This document shows, piece by piece, positions 1 to 10,300 of a stretch of 64,000 nucleotides of DNA. Every line of letters begins with the position of its first letter. The stretch's first letter is position 1. This stretch comes from Climacium dendroides (Eukaryota > Streptophyta > Bryopsida > Hypnales > Climaciaceae), in contig OX467087.1 of assembly GCA_950106755.1 (NCBI GenBank), forward strand, positions 18,480,047 to 18,544,046, read 5' to 3'. The notes under the pieces are model-generated. The model did no database searches. It had not been told where the DNA came from and was given only the letters and a program-made list of their open reading frames with translations. Position numbers and translations under genes: made by a program.

Positions 1-540
1 CTCCGACGTCGCTGCTCCGCGCACTTAAACTGGAACGAAGTGATTGCTGTCCCCACTCGCTCGTGAAGGCCGGATTGAGGCTCCCTGAATTGCGAATTTG
101 GACCGGACTGGTGGGTCGTGCGGATCGGATCGGATGTTTGTCGATCGAGGTGAAGTCTCCGCTCTCCTAGACTTACCGACCAATTGAAGCCCTCTCCGAG
201 ATGCATGCACGGACGAGAGCTGCAGCAGAATCAGGAAGCGACTGTCGCCGGACCAAATCACTGAGTATCTTCCATGTTGGTGACTGCATTTCAGGGACGT
301 ACGACGTGCACGTACTAGCTGATTAATTGATCCGGACGCGCGCGTTGCAGAACTAGTGGTACTAGAGGACGTCGCATGAAGCTCTAGATCGATATATGTT
401 TCCTGGTAAAGTGAGTTGTTGTTTCAGTACTTGTCACAGGTTTCCTAGCTCCTCGTACGTCTGGCGTTACGCATCGATCACGCTCGATCTGGGCACTAGG
501 TCTTTGCACTACAAGAGAGTGTACAGTTTGCAACTGCAGT
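1..540. other. GC-richer stretch, no gene assigned
   Basis: This stretch has visibly higher GC than the following sequence and looks like a gene leader or gene edge. I found no reading frame longer than about 80 codons with a recognisable motif on either strand. An AG-acceptor-like site (catttcag, near 293) and several CpG-rich words are present. It may belong to a gene lying outside the window. Confidence 0.3.
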
Positions 541-542
541 GG

Positions 543-1200
543 TTTTGCAATGCCCGCAATTTTATTTGAATGACTTTGCAATGGTTTTGCAGGGTATTTG
601 CATTGGCACTACAAAGCGTTTGCAATGTCCCATATTGATAGTCAAGGGTACTATGAGGTTGAACACATAAGAGTTGAAAGTTGTCAAAATCTAGAAAACA
701 ATGAATTCCATCCATTTCAAGATTCTGTGTAGTTTAGAATCTATAAAATTTTATAGTATGTGAATTTATGAAATTTTCAAATAATTGAAATGTACATATT
801 ACTAACGTTTTGAACTCTTGAAATTTAGAAACTGTCTATATCCAAATTTTAAAATGTACAAATTATTGAGATTGAAAGTTGAAATCTACATTTCAGTTAG
901 ATTTGAGACTCCCAAATCTAAGAATCGTATTGGTTATATGTAATTACATATTTCTTTGCAATGATTATTGCAACACTTTTGCAATAGTTTCTTACATGAT
1001 TTTGCATTTTCAATTTACCACACTTTCAGAATACTATAGCATGGATTCAGTGTCCAAGACTTTTACAATAATTCATTGATTACAAATTTGCAATGCTTTT
1101 GCAATGGATTATTTCTTTTCTAAGATCCAAACTAAGTTCCATTGCAAATCAATCCATTGCAAAACCATTCCTGATGTGCTGCGACAGTGTTGCAATGACT
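543..1200. repeat. Cluster of TTTGCAATG motifs
   Basis: The 9-mer TTTGCAATG or its complement recurs about ten times in 650 bp, for example at 544, 575, 619, 955, 1087 and 1098, and as CCATTGCAAA at 1139 and 1154. A 14 bp inverted repeat (TTTTGCAATGGATT at 1097-1110 and its exact complement at 1151-1164) can form a hairpin with a 40 base loop. The rest is AT-rich and non-coding. Confidence 0.6.
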
Positions 1201-1330
1201 GCTTTCTGTAGTAGTGTTGGTGATCTGAGAGTTCTAAGTTAGAGTTTCGGTTCTGGTCGGAAACGGTATGCATGCATGCTCGATCTCGGATACTAGCTAA
1301 TCTGTGACGATCTTCTCTCTTAATTGCAGA

Positions 1331-1425
1331 GCTGTGCATGAAGCCATTGCGGGGAAAAAAAAAGAAAAAGCCTGCAAGCTCGATCCGTGCGCATTCTCAC
1401 CTCAAGGTGCGAGTCGCTGCCTAAT
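1331..1425 (+). other. Exon-like segment with 28-codon basic ORF
   Basis: A good 3' splice-site context (ttaattgcag) ends at 1330. It is followed by an ATG at 1339 opening a 28-codon frame that begins MKPLRGKKKKKP and stops at 1423-1425. A GT at 1408 could be a splice donor after the codons HLK. Composition is gene-like, but no family is recognised and no convincing partner exon was found. It may be a leader exon or chance. Confidence 0.15.
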
Positions 1426-1589
1426 TTGCATCTTTGTCGGTATGGTTGGGATTGAGATGTTTGTTTCAGATGAATGGATTCTTGTTGAGAATTGAGTCTG
1501 CCTGGCACTTCGGGCAAGTTTTGACATAGACCATTGTTTGTGGGGGTGCTTTGAGAGGAGAATTGTGGTCGGTCTTTACTCTTATAGGG

Positions 1590-1719
1590 CATGGTTGTCA
1601 TACTGGACAAGTTACTATTTATTTCTTGTGCTGTAGGACGAGTTATTATTCATCAAATGTATCTCTAACGTCCTACAAGACAAAAAATGAATAGTAACTT
1701 GTTCAGTATGACAACCATG
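1590..1719. mobile_element. Hairpin MITE, copy 1 (Tourist-like)
   Basis: The two ends are inverted copies of each other (CATGGTTGTCATACTGGACA at the left, its complement ending at 1719). The inner part of the second arm is missing compared with the copy at 2882-3034. TTATA lies on both sides (ttatagggcatgg / ccatgttata). That suits a TTA/TAA-containing target duplication as in PIF/Harbinger-derived Tourist elements; the superfamily is inferred. Confidence 0.7.
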
Positions 1720-1727
1720 TTATAAGG

Positions 1728-2043
1728 AACTTCGTTAAAATGGCGGCATTTCGTGTGCCATTTTCAGAGCGCCTGCTCTTAATTGTAACAATGACATTTA
1801 GAATACATATAGTTTTAAAGAATCTTGGACTTATATAGATTTAAGAAATCTATGAACTCTATAGATTTCAAACTACACAATTTGAATTGTATAAGTGACA
1901 TCTATCAAGGATGTAGATTTCTCATATCTAAAAACATTATAGATTTCAGACGTCTAGGATGTTTATGCACTTCAGATTGCCTGCTCTAAACTATAAAAAT
2001 TGACAAAGTAGCGGAATTTTGCCATTTTAACGAAATTGACCAT
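1728..2043. mobile_element. ~316 bp TIR element, copy A
   Basis: It begins with TTCGTTAAAATGGC and ends with GCCATTTTAACGAAATTG, which are inverted terminal repeats. The interior carries repeated words such as tatagatttca and catctag. It is the first of three direct copies in 1.1 kb and abuts the hairpin MITE at 1590-1719. No coding capacity is seen, so it is non-autonomous. Confidence 0.65.
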
Positions 2044-2186
2044 TTTTTGTCTATCGTGATGTTCTAATGTGTTGATGCGTGCAAGCATCGGGAATTTTGG
2101 GATGTGTATTGTGAGTCCTCTAGTTCAGATACTAGTTGTAACATTTTCAATATTTTCAATATTTTAGAGCACGTGAGTAGCTTAAA

Positions 2187-2505
2187 GGGAAATTTTGTTA
2201 GAATGGCGGCATTCCATGTGCCACTTTCAAACCATTCGCTCTACATTGTAAAAGCGACATCTAGGATAGGTATAGATTTCAAGAATCTTGGACTTTTATA
2301 GATTTAAAAAATCTATGACAAATATAGATTTTAAATCGCTTGTTTTGAAATGTAAAAGAGACATCTAGTATAGGTATAGATTTCATGCATCTAAAAAAGA
2401 TATAGATTTCAAACATCTAGGACGTTTGTACACTTTGGACCGCTTGCTATGAACTTTAAAAACTGTCAAAGTAGAGGAATTTCACCATTTTAACGAAATT
2501 GCCCA
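2187..2505. mobile_element. ~319 bp TIR element, copy B
   Basis: Same family and orientation as 1728-2043. The left end GGGAAATTTTGTTAGAATGG and the right end complementary to GGGCAATTTCGTTAAAATGG form a ~29 bp imperfect terminal inverted repeat. It shares interior blocks (aggataggtatagatttca, aagaatcttggacttttata) with the other two copies. No protein-coding frame. Confidence 0.7.
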
Positions 2506-2534
2506 TCTTTGTATTGTGAGTTGTTTTTGCACTA

Positions 2535-2856
2535 ATGGTGAATTTTGTTAAAATGGCAATATTCTATGTGTCATTTTCAAACCGCCCACTTTGAATTGTA
2601 AAAGTGACATTTAGGATAGGTATAGTTTTTAAGAATCTTGAACTTTTATAGATTTAAGAAATCTAGCACTACTATAGATTTTAAATTGTTCGATCTGAAC
2701 TATAAAAGTAACATCTAGCACTGATGTAGATTTCACACATCTAAGAAAGGTATAGATTTCAAATATGTAAGATGTTTGTACACTACAGACTATCCACTCA
2801 GAACTGTTTAAATTGTTAAAGTAGTGGAATTTCGCCATTTTAACAAAATTGCCCAT
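2535..2856. mobile_element. ~322 bp TIR element, copy C
   Basis: Third copy of the family. The left end ATGGTGAATTTTGTTAAAAT pairs with a right end complementary to ATGGGCAATTTTGTTAAAAT. ACTA flanks both sides, a possible 4 bp target duplication. A 75-codon minus-strand frame inside has no family resemblance and is treated as chance. Confidence 0.7.
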
Positions 2857-2881
2857 ACTAATTGTGCACGTCTCTTTAATT

Positions 2882-3034
2882 CATGGTTGTCATACTAGAC
2901 AAGTTACTATTCATTTCTTGTTCTATAGGACGAGTTACTATTCATCAAATGTACCTCTTAAGTACATTTGATGAATAATAACTCGTCCTACAAGACGAAA
3001 AATGAATAGTAACTTGTCCAGTATGACAACCATG
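2882..3034. mobile_element. Hairpin MITE, copy 2 (near-perfect palindrome)
   Basis: A 153 bp palindrome with ~72 bp arms centred near 2958. The left arm starts CATGGTTGTCATACTAGACA and the right arm ends with its near-exact complement. TTAAT occurs on both sides just outside the ends, again suggesting a TTA/TAA target. It is the same family as 1590-1719, whose second arm is partly deleted. Confidence 0.8.
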
Positions 3035-3464
3035 CCTTAATTGTGGTTATAAAATGATCATGTTGCCTTGGTCTTCATGGTCTAGGATCCCAATTTTGAA
3101 TTTCAAAAGTAATTTTGCTCAACTTGCAGTTTCCCATGTGTGGAGATCCATGAAGCTATCCAAGGAATAAAACTTTGTATAGTGTAAATTCTCACTTGTA
3201 AGTGCAAGTTATATCATATACATCTTTTTTTGTATTTTGAGGAGTAGGGTGTTTGTCTTTATTGTTCCTAGGATGAGTCTGCTTAAAATTGATTCAAGCA
3301 GGTTGATATCCCTAGTTATGTTTCTCCATCTTTTACAACTTGTCTATTTAGGTTGTCTTAATTAGTTGGGATTTTCTATGGACGTCTTCTTGGGTAGTTT
3401 GTGATCAACCCTTAAAGGAGTAAGAATAGTCCAAATTTCCAAAATTATAACAATGTATTACTGT
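3035..3464. other. AT-rich intergenic, nothing recognised
   Basis: There is no reading frame of note, no repeat pair that I could match elsewhere in the window, and no RNA gene. Confidence 0.5.
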
Positions 3465-4006
3465 TAGATGCAACTTAGAAGAATAATTTAGTGATGACTC
3501 TCAAATAATAGTTGTAAAATATGATTCATAGATCATATCTATATAGCTAAATCAACTAATACACAAAACAATATTTTTCAATAATATTTGATGCCAAAAA
3601 ATAAAAATTCCTTCTAAAATCAATTATAAATTGCAAAATTTGTAATCTTTACCAAAAAAAAATCCTTCTACGTTCAAAATATTAAGTTCTAATCATAGTG
3701 ATTTTTGAAGACTTTCATTTTACATTTTTATTGAAGTCAATATTTGAAGGGTCATTTTTTAATTGAAAAAGTTTCTTTTTGAAGCCAAACCTACCTCTAC
3801 CTTTTGAATTGTAATATATTAAAGCAAAAATTTTAGGATTTATTTTGTAAAAATGTTTAAAAAGTAATACAAGAATCTTCAAAAAATTGATGGATGCATT
3901 TTATGGATTTTGTTTGAAGTCGATTGAAGTGAATTCTAATCACGTTTGATGTGTTTTTGTCTATTGCAAACTATATAGGTTGCCTAACTTTGTAGGGGAT
4001 TTTCTT
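3465..4006 (+). repeat. Dispersed repeat D, copy 1
   Basis: This matches the reverse complement of roughly 15050-15515. Shared blocks include attccttctaaaat, tagtgatttttgaagact and gggtcattt, in the same order. In both places the repeat runs directly into a TTAACCC-ended element. It is diverged, with many substitutions and small indels; no coding capacity is evident. Confidence 0.55.
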
Positions 4007-4232
4007 TTAACCCTTGAAGGTCGATGCGGACGTTTGGCGTCCGATGAATGACAAATGAAATCTCATGTGTAGAACAGAAATGCAACTATTCATCCTCGGA
4101 ATTGGGGGTGGAAAGGAAATCTTCTATAATAGTTTGAATCTCAATGATTATTTTTGGATTTTTTAAACTAGATGATGTCACACGCTTCCAAAATAGCTGA
4201 TTTCCACGGTCACCAGCCCATTTAAGGATTAA
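4007..4232 (-). mobile_element. TTAACCC-ended MITE, copy 1
   Basis: A ~226 bp unit beginning TTAACCCTTGAAGG and ending TTTAAGGATTAA. The interior (gatgaatgac, caactattcatcctc, cttctataatag) matches, in inverted orientation, the element at 13225-13435. The shared ends and interior mark it as a non-autonomous TIR element; the superfamily is not determined. Confidence 0.6.
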
Positions 4233-4847
4233 CATTATTTAGTAGAAGACTATACATAGAGTGCATGGGAGTATGTGGTTTGTAATTACATAGAACCTTG
4301 TCATGTAATAATTAAACACAGTCAAGTGCTTATAGTTAAAACTTGTTGTAATAGCACCCTTGGCATCTAAAATTGATAGGAATCTTATCATGAGTTGATG
4401 ACACTATAGTATTAGCAAAATAGCAAATGAACTTTGACATATAATCTAGTATATTGGTCAATGAAATATAATATAATGATAATATTTTACTATTAAATTA
4501 TGTAATAAATCACTATTTGATATGACATATTGTTAGTATCTAATGTTTTTTATAACTTTATTAGTATCAATTTTATTAGTATTGTTGAATAATATCTTTT
4601 TCATAAATTTCATAGGATAAAAGCACCTAATTGCAACACCTTCCATTCTCTGACACCTATATATAGGACCTTGAATGAATACTTCTATGACCCGAAACCA
4701 CAACTTTCCAAAAGTAACCAATGATAGTTAAGACATTATTTGCATTAAAGTAAATCTAGTTGCATTAAGGTGATACTAAACACTAAATTCACCTCTACAT
4801 AGAAAATAATCATAATATATATTTTGTACAAAATTGTAGATTCAAGA

Positions 4848-5150
4848 CTTTTTGAAAATGAATGAGTAGATAAAGGTTTTGATCCTACATTTAAGGTTAA
4901 ATATGATGGATTGGAGGATATTCATAGCATTGATAATCATTTTCCAAATATTGATACCATTTTGAAGAGGTACAAATAGCACTCAAAGGAATGATGACAA
5001 GTATATAGATGCCTTTGGGACTTGATTAAGGCGAATGAACTTGAACCTAATGATGCTTGGAAATTGAAAAATTGTGGAGAAGTTAAGAAAATGATCAAGT
5101 TGAGGCTATTATATCAAATATTTCATTGTTTATTGTTTTGTTCATTTAAT
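4848..5150 (+). pseudogene. Decayed coding-like fragment
   Basis: One plus-strand frame reads as plausible hydrophilic protein (VDKGFDPTFKVKYDGLEDIH, then later LIKANELEPNDAWKLKNCGE). Several in-frame stops interrupt it near 4864, 4978 and 4994. The composition differs from the random AT-rich frames nearby. No family is recognised. A transposon copy (5500-6084) and a second coding-like fragment (6098-6290) lie downstream and may derive from the same dead gene. Confidence 0.3.
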
Positions 5151-5499
5151 TAATTATAAATGACCTTATTTTGAACTATGCTTGAAATTGGAAATGATGC
5201 CATCTAAAAAGGCAAACATTGGTATTGATATTTAATTAATAGATTTTTTCATTTGTTAAATCTTACTTGAATGATTAAAGTATTTTTTTAAGGTATAGTC
5301 TTCTTTTATAATTTAATATTGAAGTAATTATGGTATTTTATAAAAATATTGTATTCAATTTTGGTACATGACTTCACAGTGAAATGTTCAGTAATTTGCT
5401 TTTGATATTATTTGTTTGCACAATTGTACATATTCAATTATTCAAGCACAATTATGACATTATTTTGTCAATGCTTATGTTTATAATTTTAGTGAATGA

Positions 5500-6084
5500 A
5501 CTAGCAGTTAGCGCTTGCTATGCTACGCATTCATCATTAGAATTTTATAAGAATTTTTATGTATTAGATAGAATGCAAAAATTGTTGTGGAATCCAAAAT
5601 CACTTCAATTGAATAAATTTCTCAAATCATTTGGTAGTAGCAATAGAAAATTGAAATCATGAAAGCTCAAAGCTCACAAAAGTACAAAATCATAGAAGTG
5701 CAAAGAGTGTAAAGCCAAGAAAAGCAATGGATTTGCTATCTCTATAATATCATCCTATGGATCCTCTTTAATATCACCTTAATTGCAACGACTATATTAT
5801 TTCTATAATATCACCCTTTGTAAAAAGTGATATTATAGAAGTGATTGCAAATTGCTACTCTATTCTTGTAATATCACATTGTGTGAAAATACGATTTCTA
5901 TGTATGCATGATTTAAAATAATTATTTTAAAGACTTATTGAAATCATTATCATGCATTCTATTCAAATATATCAAAATTTTACTAATATGTGATACAATG
6001 AATGCATAGCATAGCAAGCACGAGCCCCTAGTATTAATGGTAGCATTTGTGATATTACAGAGGGACTTATGATTTTAGTAGTAT
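5500..6084 (+). mobile_element. ACTAG-ended element, copy 1 (internally deleted)
   Basis: First of three copies (others at 17391-18174 and 31822-32684). The left end ACTAGCAGTTAGCGCTTGCT continues TATGCTACGCATTC. An inverted version (gaatgcatagcatagcaagc) lies about 80 bp inside the right end, ending CCCTAGT. All three copies extend on to TTTTAGTAGTAT. A conserved internal hairpin has 13 bp arms (5802-5839). This copy lacks about 190-280 bp of the interior present in the others. It has no coding capacity and no clear target duplication, so its class is uncertain. Confidence 0.7.
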
Positions 6085-6097
6085 GATAATAAAGGTT

Positions 6098-6290
6098 AAT
6101 TTTCAAAGGTTTATGGCAACACAAAGATGTAGCACAAGTTGAGGGTATGAATCTTGATGTTGGTCTTGATGTTGAAGTTCATTGTTTGTTCACAGGAATG
6201 GTGATACAAATTATAATTTAGAATTTGGATAATTTTTCTAACATACTTTTATTGGAAGATGAAAACACATCAATTAATGAAATATTTACA
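6098..6290 (+). pseudogene. Second decayed coding-like fragment
   Basis: One plus frame reads GLWQHKDVAQVEGMNLDVGL and then DVEVHCLFTGMVIQ before a stop. This is more protein-like than the surrounding DNA. It lies just after a transposon insertion and may be the other half of the dead gene at 4848-5150. No family is recognised. Confidence 0.25.
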
Positions 6291-6656
6291 TTTTAAAAAC
6301 TTTATTCAATCAATTCTATTGATTTTTTAGATTTGGACCAATCACAATCTTGGTTAATCATATACATTTTATATTTTTCATGACATTGGTACAAAGTATT
6401 ATCCGTTTGTCTTAGTCTTAATGTGATTTTTTATCAAAGTGTGTTTAAGGTAATTAAAAATAGATTATATATAGATTGAATATTTATAGAATTTATTCAT
6501 AATCCAAATGTTGAAATGTCAAAATTCAAAAATGTAATTTTTTCACTTTTAGAAAATATACTTGGTTTAACACTTACATAAAAGAGATGTAGGATTTCAT
6601 CTCCGAAAAATTAAATGTAAAAAATTCCATTCATATTTCGTTGCAAAATGGCAACA

Positions 6657-6760
6657 AATAGAGGAGAAGGATTGTGAAGCTTGAATCCGTGGTCATAGGC
6701 CCATCCTTCCTTTAGGGCCTATGACTACGGATACAAGCTTCACAATCCTTCTCCTCTATT
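6657..6760. mobile_element. 104 bp near-perfect hairpin
   Basis: Arms of 46 bp (6657-6702 and 6715-6760) differ at only two positions and enclose a 12 base loop (atccttccttta). The left arm starts AATAGAGGAGAAGGATTGTG. It ends only 13 bp before another TIR element and about 580 bp before the CAT9-like start codon. It could be a tiny foldback MITE or a young small-RNA precursor; the sequence alone does not decide. Confidence 0.75.
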
Positions 6761-6772
6761 TTGGAACCAGGT

Positions 6773-7049
6773 TAAGGTAAGTACACCCAAATGTGCCACT
6801 GACCTTAAACCACCATCTACACTCCACGTACATCTCCAAAATCAGTTATGTACCTATGTGGAAGAAACACTTTTAGAACCAAACTTTGTTCCTTTGTAAC
6901 TTTTGCATACAGTATCCAAATGCCACGTTTTTTGATGCGTTGGGAACCTCCTTTCACTTACCAACAAGAACATGTGAAAATTTGACCAGTATAATAATAG
7001 AAAATAGGCTCAGTAGCAAAAAGTGGCGGTTTTGGGTGTATCTACCTTA
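6773..7049. mobile_element. 277 bp TIR element in the CAT9-like promoter
   Basis: The left end TAAGGTAAGTACACCCAAAT and the complement of the right end TAAGGTAGATACACCCAAAA match at 23 of 28 positions over the full terminal repeat. The interior is non-coding. It lies about 290 bp upstream of the CAT9-like ATG, so it may contribute promoter sequence. Confidence 0.6.
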
Positions 7050-7342
7050 GTAACTTACCAAAATATCACACTGCAAAGCTGAAAACCCCTCGGTCACTTC
7101 CCTCGCAGCCAGACGAACTCCCGAAGTTCTCTTTCCTTGCTTCGCACTACTGTAGCGATGGCGCTGATCCATGATGTCCAAATTGTTGCCCTCGCGGGAG
7201 GTCCGGGCGTCCTCTCCGATCCGCTCAGCATAACTTATCATTTCTAATTCCAGAATTTCTCATTTCGTCTGTCTGGCGGCGCTGTCTGTGATCGATTTTC
7301 CTCCAAGCGAGCGAGCGAGTGCGCTCCTCGGTCAATCTCGCG

Positions 7343-10300
7343 ATGGCTTCTCTGTTGCAGCGTCGTCGAGGTGGATCGTGGTGGTCTCAATTCTCTACTT
7401 CCGCACTGCGCGTCAAACATGCGCCGTCTCTGTTTGCGAACGACACTCTGGCGAAGCGAGACGGAGCGAATGCTGGCCCCGGTCTGATTCGCAAATTAGG
7501 GCTCGCGGATCTCATCCTTCTGGGAATTGGCGCCTCCATTGGTGCAGGCATTTTTGTTATCACGGGCACCGTGGCTCACGATGCGGGGCCAGGTACATAT
7601 CTTGATTTTTTTTACTAAAGGTTTTGTTTCGTTTCGTTTGTTGAATTTTTTGAGCTGTGCGGCTCAATTTCTGTCTAAGTTTTCTGTTGATAGCCTGTCC
7701 GCGGATTTTTTTTGGTTATTGTTGGTGCAAATTTGAGTCGGTATTCATTTTCTTACTGGAAGTCTAATCAACCGATTGTCGAAATTCAGTAGTAAGTACG
7801 ATTTCTGTAATTGAAAGTGATTTTCAGCCATTTTAGTGTTGTGTTTATGATTTGATTTGATTTCGTCGTTTGATAGTTATGAACCTGATGACGATCCATT
7901 ATTCGTCTCTTGAGCAACTTTTGATCGGCCAGTGTTTGCCTGTTATATGTAGGTGTGGTGTTGAGTTTTGCATTGGCGGCAGCTGCGTGCGTGCCAAACG
8001 CTCTCAGCTATGCGGAACTTTCAAGTCGGTTTCCAGCTCTGGTTGGAGGCGCGTACTTATATTCATATTCCACCTTCAATGAACTCACGGCGTTTTTGGT
8101 TTTCTGCCATCTTATGCTGGATTATCACATCGGAGCGGCAAGCATTAGCCGTAGCCTTGCTAGTTATCTGGTTACTATTCTTCAGGTGAGATAGAATATG
8201 GCTTCTCGCTTAACATTCATTGCGTGATCCCTCATATTGTTTGACTCTTAAGATGAAGGGATGAGCCTGGCTTATGTTGTTGGTCACAAATTAAGATTTT
8301 TTTTTTGAGTTCTGCCTGTTTGTTTTGTTTTAATAATTCATTTGAGCTAGTTTTTTCTTTCATAACATTCTTGAGCTTCTCAGTTACCGTCCCCTACGAA
8401 GCGCATTTGCATAGCTATTTTGCACAATAAAGTACTTGTCGGCTCCTATTAAATCTCCACACTTCTCTCCAGCGATTGGATTCTTCCACCATCCTCTTCA
8501 CTATTCTTTCCATCATTCTCATGGCTCACCTATGCCTGAATCCGATTTCTTCACAGAAGGATGGCCTCTAACGGACTCAAGAATGCTATGTCTTGACTTG
8601 GGATATCTTCAGAAACTATTTGCATCTCTTTATTATCTTGGCAATGCTTCAATTTCATTTGTTGCTGCTTCCGTTACCTGATAATGTTGCAGTAGAAAAC
8701 CGAGGAATAGTGTATAATGTTTCGATCTGATCAAACAGGTTTTTCCTGCCGTGGAAGCACTGCCACTATGGGTAGGACCAGGAGGATTAGAGTTGTGTAA
8801 CGGAGTGTTCTCCATCAATGTTGTGGCACCTTTGTTACTGGTTGGGCTCACCATCATTTTATGTCAAGGCGTCAAAGAATCATCCATGCTTAACGATGTG
8901 ATGACTGTAACCAAGGTGCGCATTTTCTCCCCGAGACAGTACATTCTCTTTCTATCGATCTCCAAATTATTCATTTTTTCGAGAATTCGTTGATTTCGTG
9001 TTTGCATAGTTGGGGACAGAATTCTCCTTGTGCATGCTTTTCTGTTCTTTCAAACTTACGCCCGTGCTTATTCCGAAGTTACTTGTTTTCTTTGATGACA
9101 ACCTATGCAGATTGTTATAGTCCTGATGGTGATTGTGGTGGGAAGTTTCGAAGTTGATACATCGAATTGGACACCGTTTGCCCCGAATGGTTGGTCAGCT
9201 GTAATTACGGGGGCCACTGTTGTTTTTTTTGCTTATGTGGGGTTTGATGCGGTTGCCAACTCCGCTGAGGAGAGTAAAAACCCGCAGGTACATTTGGGGC
9301 ACGACTGTTCTGTTCATCATTTTCTGAAGCCGTTGAGTTATGGATGAACTGTATGTCTTTTATCCGAAGCATGTGGTTGATCGGTGACAAGATTCTCCAG
9401 TCCTTCAACAATCCTCTAGCATGATGCCCACTTCCTTTCCTTTTCTGAATCGGTAACTGTGCGTGCAGCGAGATTTGCCGATAGGCATACTCGTGAGCTT
9501 GTTTGTATGTGCAGGACTGTATGTGGCTGTCTGTTTGGTGGTCACTGGTATGGTGCCTTATGCCAACCTTGGGGGAGATGCTCCGCTTGCCAATGCCTTT
9601 ACAAAGAAGGGACTGAACTTCGTCAGTAGCCTTATCAGTGTCGGTGCCGTCTGTGGCTTGACTACTACAGTTCTTGTCGGTCTCTATGTCCAGGTATTAA
9701 GTCGTACGAACTTTCTCTCTTTTTGTAGATGCTGTCAATTATTTCAATTTTTTTGGAAGTAATGTAGTTTATTGCAATGGTCTCTTTTGTGCTGTGCACC
9801 CATGATAATTTGCTTGATGTTGAGGCTTCTGGTTGTCTGATTTATCGGTTTTACAGCGAGAGCAATTTGGATCAAGCTTATTTTTGCTATCATGTGCAGT
9901 CCCGCTTGTATTTGGGATTGGGGAGAGACGGTCTACTGCCTGCATTTTTCGCAAAGATAAATGATAAGCATCGCACACCTGTCGCAGCTCAAATATGGGT
10001 TGGTGCTGTGGCAGCTACCATGGCTGGGCTTTTTAATGTCAGCCATCTTTCACATATCCTCTCGGTTGGTTGCTTGGTAAGGCTAACTGGTTGGAGTCCC
10101 CTTGTTTAAAGAAATATTGTTAGTCAGAGTAGCTGAATATTGTTTACTCTGCAGATTTCTGATCTATATTATCTATGCAATCATGCTACATGGATGCTTT
10201 ATGGCTTGCAAATTTCTCATGGATAGGAATAATTAGTTGTTTCAGAGTTGTGTTTATGCTGTGGTCAAGGTAAATCTTTGATTCGCTGCTTTTGCTAGAT

